A stretch of DNA of 64,000 nucleotides from Neoceratodus forsteri (taxonomy: Eukaryota > Chordata > Ceratodontiformes > Ceratodontidae). The notes under the pieces were generated by a model. It worked only from the letters and a program-made list of their open reading frames with translations. It was not told where the DNA came from and made no database searches. The stretch covers positions 611,635,501-611,699,500 of the forward strand of contig CM057456.1 in assembly GCA_016271365.2 (NCBI GenBank). The letters are read 5' to 3'. Every line of letters begins with the position of its first letter. Positions within the stretch are counted from its first letter, which is position 1. Both the position numbers and the translations under genes were made by a program. Positions 10,810 through 22,579 of this stretch are shown here, piece by piece.

Positions 10810-13085
10810 ATGTCCTCTCCTACTACTTCTTTAGAGGGTCACCATACGAAGTGCGCCTACAGCAAACACATCCCCTTCAAGGATCCACATTCGGCCTGTG
10901 TGCGCTGCCTAGGCCCGGACCACGACACCAAGGCCTGCTCCTTCTGCCAGGGCTTCAACAGTCACACCAGGATCCGCCTCCAGAAGGCACTTCAAGCGTT
11001 TCTCCTGAAGGAGAAACTTAAAACCATGGATAAGGAACCTTCCTCCAGGGAGAGCCTTCGGACAAAACCCACAAACACCAGGACAAGCACCGGGAAAAGG
11101 AAAGATCCAGGTCTCCTGCGAGGGTCTCGGACTCCCAAAGCTCTGGCTCGAATTCGGACCGCTCTCCCTCCAGGGCTCGGTCTCAACCTCCCCCAGTCCA
11201 GGTCAGGTCATCCAGCGGCTCCTCTTCTCTTCAGCCTCTGAAGACTTCCAGGCCGTCGGCCTCTTCCACTCCTTCTAAGGCCTCGTCGAAGTCTGGGGAG
11301 CGCCATAAATCTTCCTCCCGTCAACGGAACACCGACACCAGGTCAGCTTCCCAGCCTCCCCCTGGTTTGGATCCGGTTCCCCGTAAAACCAAGGACCTGA
11401 CGTCCCTAAAACGGACGTGGGACCCAATGTCGGCCAAGCACCACCGGCGCTCCCAAGAGCCGGCGACACCTAGACATCTGTCGCCGGCCAGGCGGTCGCC
11501 TTCGAAGACGTCAGCCAGGGGACCGACATTGGCTACCCCTGAGCAGAGGACTGCACCACTGTCGCCGGCGGACGCTGGTCAGAAGAAATCGTCTGAGGAG
11601 GACGCCACACAGCCCGAGGACCAGGTGGCTGACACCGGAGATGCCGGGCTCCCACAGGAACCTTCCCCGGAGCTGGAGACCCCCGAGGACTCGACACCTA
11701 ACCCCGGCGACAGGCCACCGGCACCAGGCCCGTCGGGTATGAATCTGGCAGTGGTAAAAGAACTTTTTACCTTCTGGTGGGACACCATCAAAAAAAGATA
11801 TGGCCACCACATGTCCTCCTCCTGCTCCTACTCCGCCTCCACTCACTCCTTCACCGCCTATGCCCCCTCCTCCACCCGTAGGACGACCGCCAACCCCCAA
11901 GGAGCAGACGCCACCTCCTAGGGGCAAATCTTCAGAAAGGAGAAGGCCTCCCTCCAAATCCCCCTCAGGGTCATCCAGCCCCAAGAGACCCAGACGACGC
12001 CGGTACACTCTGTCGGGGGAGGATTCCAGATCTGACACTTTGGAGTGTTCCAGGTCACCTTCTCCTATCAGCATTCCCTCCCTTGACCCACACGACCTAC
12101 CCAGGTCTCCGGATGATCCCTCCTTTGCAGAGATCATGAGGCACATCCAGGAGAACATGGGGTGGGATGCTGAGGAACTTGAACCCGAGAGACAACGTCA
12201 TGCCCGCTACCTTCGGCAAAAAGACACGAAGCCTGTGGTAGTGCCACCCTTGGTGGATACCTTCGTGGACGTCACCAAGGCTGCCTGGAAACATCCACAT
12301 TCCACTCCCGCGGTGCCGAAGAAGGCTGACCGCCTATACAAGGCCCCTAGGGAGGACCAGTATCTGGCGAACCATCCTCTGGCTGACTCCCTGGCATCAC
12401 TGCTTTGCATGACCGGTCTCAGAGACCTCAGCATTTGAGCACCCAGCCACCGGACCAGGAATCCAAGCAATTGGATATCCTGGAAAGGCACACGTACGCG
12501 GCCGCAACTTGCGCCATCTGGTCACTGAACTACCTCACCCACATGGTTCAGTTCCAGAACGCACTGTGGGAACAGGGTCAGGACCTGGTCGAGAAGATGC
12601 CCGATGGCAACCACAAGGAGGAGCTCTTGAATCTCCTCTGCACAGGTTCAGATGTGAGGACCCAAGTGCTCAGAGCCGCATACGATTCTGTGGACTCTTC
12701 AGCCAGAGCTGCAGCCTCAGGCATGTCTCCAGAGACAGTCTTGGCTCCGTGTCTCCGGCTTTACCCCGGACATCCAGAAGAACATTTTGGATGTCCCTTA
12801 TAACGGCGAGGTCCTATTTGGTGAAGCCTCCGAGAGAGTAATCACCAAACTCGAGGATGCAGGGAAGGCAGTCCGATCTGTACAAGCTATGGACAGGTCT
12901 CGGCCCAGTTCCTTCCGTAGGAACCAGAGCCGTTTTCGCGGCCGGCTAGAAAGGCAACAGCAATGTTCTGGCCAGCAGCAGAGGGGCACTTTCACCCGCA
13001 AGGCCCAGGCCAAATCAACCCCAGACAGAGGCCAACGATTTTCAAAGTTGGCCCAGCCTGCCAGATCAAACGCTGCCACAGCATG
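10810..13085 (+). pseudogene. DIRS-C gag
   Basis: Start ATG at 10,810 gives an N-terminal Cys/His cluster: HTKC, then DPHSACVRCLGPDHDTKAC and SFC, the C-x2-CLGPxHD-x3-C-x2-C arrangement common to the gags here. A Ser/Arg/Pro-rich middle follows in shifting frames (11,100-11,950). The region 11,800-12,438 holds PPPPP tracts and EDSRSDTLECSRSP; 12,405-12,803 holds PDQESKQLDILERHTYAAATCA and AYDSVDSSARAAASGMS. An Arg/Gln-rich tail lies at 12,890-13,000. Several frame changes make it non-functional. Gag function is inferred from position and shared motifs. Confidence 0.75.
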
Positions 13086-13280
13086 ACTCCTTCCCGGCCC
13101 CTTCCCCTCCCCAGGATCAACGGGAAAAGACAGTTGGGGGTCGCGTCGCATGCCACTTCCCAGGGTGGCAATCAGTCACCACCACAGGTGTTCTGCAACT
13201 AGTCACAAGGCCATTATATAGAATTTGTAGGTAAGCCCACCTGACAGGACCTCCCCTGCTCTACCGATATTCAGGTCAGC

Positions 13281-14897
13281 ATGCCCTGCTCATACAGCAG
13301 GAAGTGCTCAGCTTCTGGAAAGGAAGCCTTAGGAACCCGTCCCAGAGAAACCAGGAGGACTAGGTACTATTCTCACTTCTTCCTGGTTCCAAAGAAAACA
13401 GGGGACCTCCGTCCAATATTGGACCTCAGCGACCTCAGCCTTTCGGTCATTTACAAGCACTTCCGCATGGTGACCCTTCCGGGCCTAATTCCCATGCTGA
13501 AGCAGGACGCCTTTCTGGCATCTTTGGACATGCAGGATGCCTACCTGCACATTCCGATTGCTCGAGTGCACCGGAGGTTCCTGCTCTTCGAGTTTCACAG
13601 CCGCCATTATCAGTTCTGAGCTCTTCCCTTCGGGCCGCCATCGGCACCTCGTGTATTCACGAAGTGCATGGCAGTCATAGCTGCGTCTCTGAGGAGACAG
13701 GGCCACTACGTGTTCCCATACCTGGATGACTGGCTTCTCATGGCACCCTCCAGGGAGGCCTTGATGACAGCTATTCACTGCACCCAGTCTCTTTTTCAAT
13801 CACTGGGTATTCTCATCAACTACGAGAAGTCACTCCTGGTTCCGTCTCAGAGACTGCAGTTTATAGGAGCAGTTCTGGACACCGTCAGAGGGAAAGCTTT
13901 TCTTCCTTCAGACCTGAGTGGAACACATAAGATCCCTCGTCAGGGAGTTGTCGTCGAAGAAGACCATCCCAGCCAGACTGGTTCTTTGCCTGCTCGGACA
14001 CATGGCTGTGGCCATTGCAACAGTCCCCCTAGCCCGTCTCCACATGCGGGTAACCCAGTGGATGCTGCGGGTGCAATGGGACCAAAGGCAAGACCATCTG
14101 CAGCATCCAATCCGGATCACGAAACCTGTAATTCGAGATTGGCAATGGTGGCTAAATCCAGGGAACCTCTCTATGGGGGTTCCCTTCACAGCGTCGTCCC
14201 CGACTGTGACCCTCTCCACAGATGCCTCAGGACTCGGGTGGGGAGCACGCCTAGACGGTGTTCGGTCTCAGGGCCTGTGGACAGCCAAGGAGTCTCATCT
14301 CCACATCAACATTTTGGAAATGAGGGCAGTCCTTTATGCTCTGCAAGCCTTCCAGTCAGAGATCCCACCGGGTACACTTCTGTTAACAAACAGACAATAC
14401 CGCGGTGATGTATTACCTCAACAAACAAGGAGGCACTCACTCCTACCCGCTTTGCAGGGAGGCCATGAGAGTGTGGGAGTGGGTATTGCAACACGGCGCA
14501 AACCTAATTGCAGTACATGTCCCAGGAGTGGACAACACCATTGCAGACAGCCTGAGTCGCTCTCAGGTCAGAGTCCAAGAATGGGAATTTCTGCAGGACG
14601 TGGCAGAGGAGCTGTTTCACAGATGGGGCACTCCAGAGTTAGACCTTTTCGCGTCCCCATCCAATGCAAAAACTGCCCAATTTTTGCTTGCTAGATCCAG
14701 GGCCTGGTGTTTTCTGGCGAGATGCGTTGTCCCTCTCCTGGGCGGGCAGATTCCTCTGTGCCTTTCCTCCTTCCCGTTGATCCAGAGAGTTCTCTTAAAA
14801 CTTCGCAGGGAGCAAGCGACGCTCATTCTGATCACACCCTTCTGGCCCAGACAGATTTGGTTCCCTCTTTTACACCAGCTATCCCGGGAACCTCCAG
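13281..14897 (+). pseudogene. DIRS-C pol: RT, RNase H, MT-like (cut by DIRS-D)
   Basis: RT begins HFFLVPKKTGDLRPILDLSDL at about 13,375; FLASLDMQDAYLHIPIA; a tga stop at 13,617 precedes the active site, which is itself intact (FPYLDDWLLMAP near 13,720). RNase H continues in another frame from 13,918 (LSTDASGLGWGARL, EMRAV, then after a shift VDNTIADSLSR). The methyltransferase-like domain is at 14,620-14,890 (RWGTPELDLFASPSNAKTAQF, FWPRQIWFPLL). Sequence breaks at 14,897 where DIRS-D starts; the YR picks up at 21,136. Confidence 0.82.
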
Positions 14898-15097
14898 ATC
14901 TTACTTTGAGAGGGCTCTTGCAGTAGGTAATTACATATAGGACTGACGTCGGCAGGCAGCATGACCCCACGGAAAAACTTCTAGCTAGCAGTCCCTGGTG
15001 GGGACCGCCCCCACGTCAGGTGACTGGCATCAGATGACGTCGGTATAAAGGGGCAGTCCCAGACGCCCGCCTTCCAGTTCTTTCCCGCCGTCAGCTC
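14898..15097 (+). repeat. DIRS-D left inverted terminal repeat
   Basis: Inverted match to 20,905-21,135. Includes the GTAGGTAATTACATATAGG block and a GGGGACCGCCCCC / GGGGCAGTCCC imperfect hairpin equivalent to the perfect one in DIRS-C. Confidence 0.85.
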
Positions 15098-15104
15098 GTG
15101 CAGT
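15044..15104 (+). promoter_or_regulatory. Candidate DIRS-D promoter: TATA box and GCCGTC block
   Basis: TATAAAG at 15,044-15,050 lies on the descending arm of the ITR hairpin, about 30 nt before CCAGTTCTTTCCCGCCGTC (15,074-15,093). Similar CAGTTCT..CGCCGTC blocks occur at the same place in DIRS-F (about 63,118) and DIRS-G (about 48,020). The promoter role is inference from spacing and conservation. Confidence 0.4.
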
Positions 15105-15137
15105 GCCTTGCGGTGAAGTTCATAAAGCTCAGTCCTG

Positions 15138-17510
15138 TTGCTTCGTCGGTTTTTCCGAAAAGCATCAGTATTTTGTTTTTCTTTGTCAGGTGAACGCTGT
15201 ATATATGCGTCCTCCTTCAAAAATAAGTGCGACTCGGCGTGGCGCCTAACTGCCTCACAAAGACTGTCACTCCTCTGCCTTTTTTGTTTAGGCCCTGACC
15301 ACGCGGTCGACAAGTGTCTGCACTGCCTACATTTCAACGCGGCCACCCGCAGACGACGCCAGCAGTCTCTAGAAGCCCATCTCCTCAAAAAGAAGATGTC
15401 CGCAATGGAGAAGGAGTTGAAGAAGCCTCGGCAGGCGTCGACCTCCCCTGAAGGACACAAGAAGCAGGACAAAGAAAGGCACCAGGAGAAGGCTTCCTCC
15501 TCCATGACTCCGGCCAGAGCCACGGCTAAGGTAACGTCCCCTCCGGGGGATCACCGGACGGCAGCCTCCAAGGCTTTGGAGGAGGCGTCGGCCTGCCCAT
15601 CGGGTTCGCGTTCGAGCCCGCCGGGTGCCTCTGGTCAAAAGGAGGCTTCAGCCCCCAGTATCGCCGCAGGCTTGCGGCCTACTGGTGCGGGCGCCTCCTA
15701 TAAGCCAGATGTCGGCTCCTCCGATATCCACCGGGAGAAGTCCACTAAGATGCCAGACCCTTCAGTGGTATGCGGCAATCTCCCCCTCGGACCGGGCCTC
15801 TTCCATCCTCGGCCCACCCTCGACGAGGACCCCAGTCGGACACCGGCTCCTCTGGCGTCCGCCGGGCTTCGCTAAGTCACTGCGTCGGCTCCTCCGATGT
15901 GCGCCCAGCCTGGAGCCCTACGGCAGACCCTGCCCGTCTGTCGTCCCCGCAGCTTCGCTGCCGTCACGAGTCCCCCTGCCTGACCCAGGGACTTTTCCCT
16001 CCGCTCCCCAGGCTGGCTCGGGATGAGGTTCCGCCGTCCCCATCCCCTTCCTACAGAGCCAGATCTGGCGCCTGCCGCCCGAGCCGTGGGGATATGCCTC
16101 TCCAGCCGGGCCCCCACCCCACGGACCTATCACGGTCGATCCGCCCGTGGAGTTCCCTACTGGGCCATCTGCTCCGGCAGCTCCTCCGGTACCTGGGTAT
16201 CCGCCGTCTTATCCGACGCCGGTTTACCCGGGTCCACAGTATCCTGCGCCACAGTACCTGGCGCCGACTCCACCGACGCCACAGTACCCGACGCCGCAAT
16301 ACCCAGCTCTGGTATTCCTGCAGCCGGATTACGGATACTCTCCTTACGGATTTCATCCGTACAACTATCCCCCTCCTCCTCCTCCACCGCCCCCCTAGGC
16401 CACCGGTGGATCTCCAGGAGACTCTGGCCTCCTGGTGGGCTGAGGCCAAGGCTCAGCTCATTAAGGAAGTCGACAGCCGTCTTACGGCGACGGTGCCACC
16501 CCCGGCTCCCGTACGCCCCAGACGGCACACTCCCTCTCCGCCTCTGAATTCCCGAGCTCTGCCCTCGATATCCAGAGAGGGGCAGGACACGCGTCCAGGG
16601 ATCCCCCCTAAGGAACCCGTTCATTCCCCTAGATGAGCTGGGGAGTCTTACTCTGCTTCAAATTCCTCTTCTTCTTACTTGGACTCCTCGGATTCCTCCG
16701 ATGGTTGTTCCGAGAAAGACAACGAGCCTCGCTCTCCGTCCAAGCCCCGGACGTGGACTCCTCCGGAGAATGCTTCCTTCATGGAGTTGCTCAGGAAGAT
16801 CCAGGAAGTCCATCAGTGGTGTTCCTTAGAACCAGATCCCCAGCGGGTTAAACTCGCCAAACATCTGGACTTGCCCCTTACAGCCCCTATTCTAGTGCCA
16901 CCCTGGATCGAGCCTCATGCCCACCTTGTTTCCACCATTTGGAAACAACCATCGGCTTTAGCCCCACTTCCTTGGAAGTCCAACATGCCATACCTGGCTC
17001 CGGAGGGTGTAGACTTTTTAGACTCTCACCCCGTGCAGACTCGGTTGTGATTAGCGCTACTCACGGCGGTCAGCACCCCAAACATTGTTACTGTCTGCCC
17101 CAGATAAGGAATCTCGCCTTCTGGATCAGTATGGAAGGAAGATCTATGCTTCTTACACTGGGGATCAGGGCCTAAATTATGTAGCGCATATGGGGGATTA
17201 CCAGAAGGCTGTCCTTACCCAGGCGGAATCCAAGATTGACTCCTTGCCTGACTCCCAAGTCGAGCAGGAGTTAGCCGACCTGGTCCGTTCTGCTCGTACG
17301 GCCAGTCGTCACATTCTGAGGATGACCTATGACGCAGTGGACACCGCAGGACGGAGCTCTGCGTTTGCCGTAAGTCTTCGACATCACGCTGGCTCCGTGT
17401 GTCAGGTCTGGTCCCAGAGGTGCAGTCAGCAATCCAGGAAGCACCTTTCAAGGGGTTCTGGTGCTTTCGGTGGTGATGTCCAAGGACATCATCACTGACT
17501 TACAGGAGAA
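15138..17510 (+). pseudogene. DIRS-D gag
   Basis: Cys/His cluster in LLCLFCLGPDHAVDKCLHC at about 15,275-15,330, followed by a basic helix-like stretch (RRRRQQSLEAHLLKKKMSAM). No clear ATG precedes the cluster in its frame; a frameshift upstream is likely. A Pro/Tyr repeat region at 16,147-16,398 is built of PQYP-like units and ends in a run of prolines. The region 16,679-17,050 (DSSDSSDGCSEKDNEPRSP, then FMELLRKIQEVHQW) and 17,085-17,498 (PDKESRLLDQYGRKIYAS, TYDAVDTAGRSSAFAVSLR) give the conserved C-terminal half. At least three frame changes. Confidence 0.75.
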
Positions 17511-17889
17511 AAGGGGCGGCCCTTAAATCCTGTTGATTCAATGTACCATCCCCATCCCAGTAAGCGCCGTCCTTTACGCCAGATGCAGCCAGCCTCCAGC
17601 GGAAACCTCAGGAAGGCGAGACCTGAGGCTGTCAGACCCCCATAACAGGCCCCAGCTTGCGCCCAAAAAGCAGCGGGTGCCCCAGCTAAGATGCTGCCTC
17701 ACACTACCTGACTCCTTCCCTCTCCACCGCCTCCGGATGCCCCAGAGGAACCGGTAGGAGGGAGATTCTCCCTCCACCTTCTGGGCTGGGAGAGGATAAC
17801 ATCGGATTCATGGGTGCTTCAGATCATAGCAGAGGGGCACTCCATAGAGTTTCTGCAGAAACCTCCACATCACCCCCTCTGAACTCCCT

Positions 17890-19500
17890 CTTACTCAAGG
17901 GACCATCTTCTGTTGGTCGAAGAAGAAATTTCTGCTCTCCTCGCCAAAGCAGGCCATGAGCCCATCCCCCTCACCCCCTTCACGGGACGGTTATTCCATT
18001 TCTTCCTTGTACTAAAGAAGACGGGAGATCTCAGACCCATTCTCGATCTCAGCTCCCTGAACCTATATGTAGAATACAAGAGGTTCAGGATGCTCTTCCT
18101 TCAGACCCTCTTGCCCCTGCTTCGGCCGGGCCAATGGCTTTGTGCACTGGATATGCAGGATGCATACCTGCACATCCTCATTCGCCCTTCGCACCGAAAG
18201 TACCTCAGGTTTGCATTCCAGGGAGACCACTACCAACTCCGGGCGCTCCCTTTTGGTCTTTCCTGGAGGCTCCCGAGTCTTTTCAAATGCAGGCGGATGG
18301 TAGCGGCCCACCCTGCGTGCTGTGGAGTTCAGGTTTTCCCTACCTGGACGATTGGCTCCTGGCGGCCCCGTCCAGGGAGAAACTCCTGCATTTTCTCTCC
18401 CTCACCAACAGGTTTTCACTGGCCTGGGTATCACCATCAACCATGCCAAGTCTCACCTGGATCCTTCCCAGAGACTCCAGTTCATTGGGGCAATCCTCGA
18501 TACGACAGTGTGCAGGGCCTTCCTGCCTCCGGACAGGGGGGCCTCCCTCCAGTCCCAGATTTCCCTTCTATCGGAATGCAGGAGGGTTCCAGCGAGGTTG
18601 GTGCTCAAATCTCCTCAAGGTTCCATCGTGGCTGCCATCCCGGCCAGTTCCGTCGCGCCTCCACGCGGGGATCTCTCAGTGGACTCTCCGCTCTCAGTGG
18701 GATCAACTTGTAGATGACCTAGATCATCTGGTACTGATCTCCCTCGCCAATGATGAGAGACTTGCAATGGTGGATGGTTGAGAGACCTATCCCGAGGGTC
18801 CCTTTTTCATCCTCCCCCGCTCAGACTCTGACCACGGATGCATCAGGCGAGGTTGGGAGCCATCGGACCCTCACCAATCCAGGGCTTATGGTCAAAGTGG
18901 AGTTAGCTCTCCACATCAGTGTGCTCGAGCTTCGAGCAGTGCTGTATGCTCTCCAGGCCCTTCACCAATACATCCTTCCCGGTCACCTAGCCGTCCAAAC
19001 AGACAACATGTGCGTGGTATGGTACATCAACAAGCAGGGAGGGACTCGGTCCTACCCGCTATGCAGGGAAGTGATGAGGGTTTGGGAATGGGCAACTCTT
19101 CACAACCTTCACCTCATGGCAATCCATGTTCCAGGAGTCGACAATGTCCTGGCAGACAAGCTAAGTCATTCCTCGGCTCTGCCACACGAGTGGGAATTGG
19201 ACCAAAAAATGCTAAAAAGCATCTTCTAGACTTGAGGGACTCCACAGATAGACCTGTTCGCCTCCTCCCAAAACGCAAAGCTTCCAATTTTTTGCTCGCT
19301 CGCTCCAGAGCGAGGCGCTTTCTGGAGCGACGCTCTGTCTCTAAACTGGAAGGACAGATTCGGTCTATGCTTTTCCCCGATTCCTCTGGTCCCTCGTGTG
19401 CTGCAGAAACTGGCATGGGAAGGACGAGAATGATTCTGATCGGCTCCTTTCTGGCCCAAGCAAATTTGGTTCTCTCTTCTACAACAATACTTAGAGGTTC
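17890..19500 (+). pseudogene. DIRS-D pol: RT, RNase H, MT-like
   Basis: RT N-terminal half at 17,913-18,260 (LKKTGDLRPILDLSSLNLYV, LRPGQWLCALDMQDAYLHI, HYQLRALPFGLS). The active site YLDD-WLL is intact but in shifted frames at about 18,340. RNase H at 18,750-19,229: LTTDAS then a damaged GWGAH box, ELRAVLYALQ, QTDNMCVVWYINKQGG, VDNVLADKLS. A stop at 19,229 precedes the methyltransferase-like domain, whose DLFASSQNAKLP block is read in another frame at about 19,250. Non-functional, with at least four frame changes. Confidence 0.8.
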
Positions 19501-19559
19501 CTCCTCTTCCTCTGCCTTTATCTCGAGGATTGCTGACCCAGGATCAGGGGACCCTGGTC

Positions 19560-20610
19560 CATCCGGGACTCAAGTCTCTTCAACTTCATGCATGGCTCCT
19601 GCAGACCTAGCCCAATCTCGTTTTGCCGTCTCTCCTAAGGTGGCCGAGATTCTGGTGGAGGCTAGAAAGCCCTTCACTAGGTCCACCTACGCTATGAAAT
19701 GGAAAAGATTTTCCATTTGGGCTGCCTCCAGGAACGTGGAGCCTTTCTCCTGTCCTGTGGCCGTTCTGCTCGATTATCTGCGTCATCTTTTCGACCTGGG
19801 TCTCAGTCACTCCTCTTTGAAAGTCCACATGGCAGCTATTTCAGCCTACCATGTCCCTTTCGCTGATAAGTCTTTTGCCCAATTGGAGGTTTCCAAGACT
19901 TTTCTCAGAGGGGTCCTTCATCTTAGACCCCCTGTTCGGACTCCAGCTCCCCCCTGGGACTTAAACTTTGTTCTTGAGAAACTTACACTTCCTCCCTTTG
20001 AGCCTGTGGCTTCCGCAGACTTGAAGTTCTTATCGTGGAAGATGCTCTTCTTGGTGGCCATTACTTCTGCTCACAGAATTTCCGAGCTCCAGGCCCTTAT
20101 GTGTAAAATCCCTTATCTGATCTTTCATAAAGAAAGAGTAGTTCTTCGCACAAATCCTAAGTTTCTCCCAAAAGTGGTAGCGGAGTCTACCTTAAATCAG
20201 TCTATTGAATTACCTGCCTTTGTCATGCAGTATTCCAACCAAGGAGAATACTTGCTCCATACCATGGATGTCCACAGGATTCTGAGATACTACACTGATA
20301 GGACGAAGGATCTCAGAAAGACTGATCAGCTGTTCATCTCTTTTGCTCACAAAAGGGAAGGCAATGCTGTCTCCAAGCAATGCCTATCAAAGTGGTTGGC
20401 TCATTGCATCACTTTCTGTTATGACAAGTACAACAAGACCCTACGGGTCAAGTCAGAGGTCACTCCACTTGAGGAGTAGCTGCCTCTGCGGCTTGTTTCA
20501 AGAATGTGTCCGCGGCAGACATCTGTGCTGCCGCCACCTGGACTTCCGTCCATGCATTTATTAAACATTACAGTTTGGACATTGCCTTTCGCCGTAGAGC
20601 AGGCTTCAGG
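19560..20610 (+). pseudogene. DIRS-D tyrosine recombinase, box II Arg is a stop
   Basis: Long open stretch to 20,479. Core-binding domain: RKPFTRSTYAMKWKRFSIW, HLFDLGLSHSSLKVHMAA. Catalytic domain: LSWKMLFLVAITSAHRISELQAL keeps the box I arginine. Downstream, in a frame shifted near 20,455, the box II HSTR reads His-Ser-Thr-stop (TGA where CGA is expected, a CpG-type change), then ATWTSVHAF with the Trp and IKHYSLD with the Tyr nucleophile. Two lesions therefore remove activity, while Trp and Tyr positions survive. Confidence 0.85.
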
Positions 20611-20721
20611 TTAGCTGTCTTGCAAGGCCTCCTGTCTTGAGGTTTGCAAGGTTGTTTGCTACTTCTTGGAGTAGTTCCTCCTCCCGGTGCCTTTTCATTT
20701 GTTCCAGACTGCTTGGGATTC

Positions 20722-20822
20722 TGTCCTGTATGTAATTACCTACTGCAAGAGCCCTCTCGAAGTAAGATAGTACAGTTACGTAAGAACTCACTGTAACAGT
20801 AGATCTTGAGAGAGGCTCTTCC
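20722..20822 (+). repeat. DIRS-D internal complementary region
   Basis: First half is the complement of the left end (14,898-14,945), second half the complement of the right end (21,080-21,135). The two halves meet at AAGTAAGATA/GTACAGTTACG, giving the predicted circle junction of the element. Confidence 0.9.
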
Positions 20823-20904
20823 ATCAAATATCTTCCGCCCTCCATCCCCTAGGCTTTTTCAGCTCCTTTTCCATTGAGGGAAATATCTGCTTCTCTCTCA
20901 TCCG

Positions 20905-21135
20905 GGCCTGTGGCGGGAAAGAACTGGAGGAAGGGGCGTCTGGGAGACCGCCCCTTATCAGCGACATCATCTGGCGCGGTCACCTGGCGGTGGGGTGGTC
21001 CCGCCAGGGACTGCTAGCTAGAAATTTTTCCGTGGGGTCCTGCCGCCTGCCGACGTCAGTCCTATATGTAATTACCTACTGCAAGAGCCTCTCTCGAAGA
21101 TCTACTGTTACGGTAATTTCTTACGTAACTGTACT
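20905..21135 (+). repeat. DIRS-D right inverted terminal repeat
   Basis: Inverted match to the left ITR, starting at GGCGGGAAAGAACTGGAGG (complement of the GCCGTC-type block) and running to the end at 21,135. Confidence 0.85.
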
Positions 21136-22216
21136 TTCCTTTGCCATTCAGCTTCCACCTATTGTCTCAGGAAGCGGGTTCATTGGTCCATCCGAACCTA
21201 CGCTCATTGAACCTGCACACTTGGCTCCTAGAGACATAGCCATGATGCGATACGGGGTCTCTCAAGAAGTGGCAGAGGTACTCTCTGCCACCAGAAAACC
21301 GGCTATCCACGCAACTTACGCCATGAAATGGCGTAGATTCTGTTTGTGGGCTCAAGCGCGTGGCTTTCCACCTTTAGATTGTCCAGAAAAGCTGGTTCTG
21401 GACTACTTGCTTTCCCTCTTTCACTCCGGACTGGCTTACTCCTCGATTAAAGTGCGCCTTTGTGCCATTTTGGCGTACCGTACCCCCGTAGGCCATTGGA
21501 CGGTGGCCCAGCTGGACACTACTCGTGCCTTTCTAAGGGGCATCCTCCACCTTTGGCCTCCCATTAAAGATCCAATCCCTCCTTGAAACTTGCCTTTTGT
21601 CCTGGAGCAGCTCACGCTGCCACCCTTTGAACCATTGCGAGCTACGTTTTCTGTCTTGGAAAACATTATTTTTAGTTGCAGTTACTTCTGCCAGAAGGAT
21701 TCCGGAATTTCATGCTCTTATGTGCAAAGAGCCTTATTTGGTTTTCCACCAGGACAGGGTATCCCTAAGGACAAATCCAAAGTTTTTGCCTAAGGTGGTC
21801 TCAGCTCTCACCCTCAATCAGGATATCGATCTACCATTGTATTTTTCAAGGTACTGTAATTGAGGAGAAGCCCTTCTGCACACCCTAGATGTGCACAGGT
21901 GCCTCAGATACTACCTGACCAGAACCAAACAGCTCCAAAAGTTGGACCAACTTTTCGTCTCCTTTGCTCACAGGATGAAAGAAGCGCCTGTCTAAAAACA
22001 GTCACTTTCCAGGTGGCTCATCCAGTGCATTACTTATGTTATGAGAAGCGCAATAAACTCTTACCGGGCGCAGTCAAGGGTCATTCTACAAGAGGGGTGG
22101 CTACTTCCTTTGTGGCGTTAAAGAATGTCTTCACCTCAGCTATTTGCGCTGCAGCTACTTGGAGCTCTGTGCATACCTTTATCAGGCATTACAGTCTAGA
22201 CGTTGCATCGAGGTGA
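21136..22216 (+). pseudogene. DIRS-C tyrosine recombinase
   Basis: Resumes after DIRS-D. First frame to 21,586: ATRKPAIHATYAMKWRRFCLW, HSGLAYSSIKVRLCAI; stop at 21,584. Catalytic domain in the next frame from 21,597: LSWKTLFLVAVTSARRIPEF keeps box I Arg, LRTNPKFLPKVV; stop at 21,861. The last piece ends KGHSTRGVATS, AATWSSVHTF and IRHYSLD, so box II His and Arg, the Trp and the Tyr nucleophile are all present at 22,080-22,205. All catalytic residues survive but over at least three frames. Confidence 0.85.
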
Positions 22217-22335
22217 AGAGTGGGGTTTGGTCTAGCTGTCCTTCAGGGACTTCTGTCCTAGGATCGAGTTATCTCGAGGTCTCTGCCTTTCCTCCTCCCA
22301 TTGGCGCATTGATTGCCACTATTGCTTGGGAGCCA

Positions 22336-22434
22336 GTCCTAATGGTGTAACCTGCTGCAGAGCTGTATCTAGAAGTAAGACAGTACAGTTCGTAAGAACT
22401 TACTGTAACAGTAGATCTTGAGCAGCTTTTGCAG
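22336..22434 (+). repeat. DIRS-C internal complementary region
   Basis: Complement of the left end (10,520-10,570) followed by the complement of the right end (22,745-22,799), meeting at AGAAGTAAGAC/AGTACAG. Confidence 0.9.
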
Positions 22435-22579
22435 CAAATCTCCCTCCACCATCCCTGCTGGAGGTAGGGGTGAGTCAAGCACCCATCTTATCAGATGGGA
22501 CATGCCTTTACTTGTTTTTGCCATCTGGTGGCGGATCCTCTGTCTCCTCTTCTGATGTCATCTAGCGTCTGGGAGTCTC

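Larger units (their letters stand above)
14898..21135 (+). mobile_element. DIRS-D: innermost DIRS of the nest (6.2 kb)
   Basis: Left end at 14,898 (ATCTTACTTTGAGAGGGC), right end at 21,135 (...CTTACGTAACTGTACT), both matching the ICR at 20,722-20,822. The element is uninterrupted and has gag, pol, YR, ICR and both ITRs, so it is structurally complete, but pol has several frameshifts and the YR box II arginine codon is a stop. It is the same family as DIRS-C (similar ends, ITR hairpin and pol). By nesting order it is the youngest of the B, C, D set. Confidence 0.9.

Noticed and set aside
11511..12158. 215-codon Gly-rich ORF on the minus strand
   Set aside because: Antisense of the Ser/Pro/Arg-rich gag of DIRS-C; no motif.
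19010..20479. 489-codon ORF as an intact host or phage integrase
   Set aside because: Its first part is out-of-frame RNase H/MT sequence and the rest is the DIRS-D YR, which lacks a readable box II.
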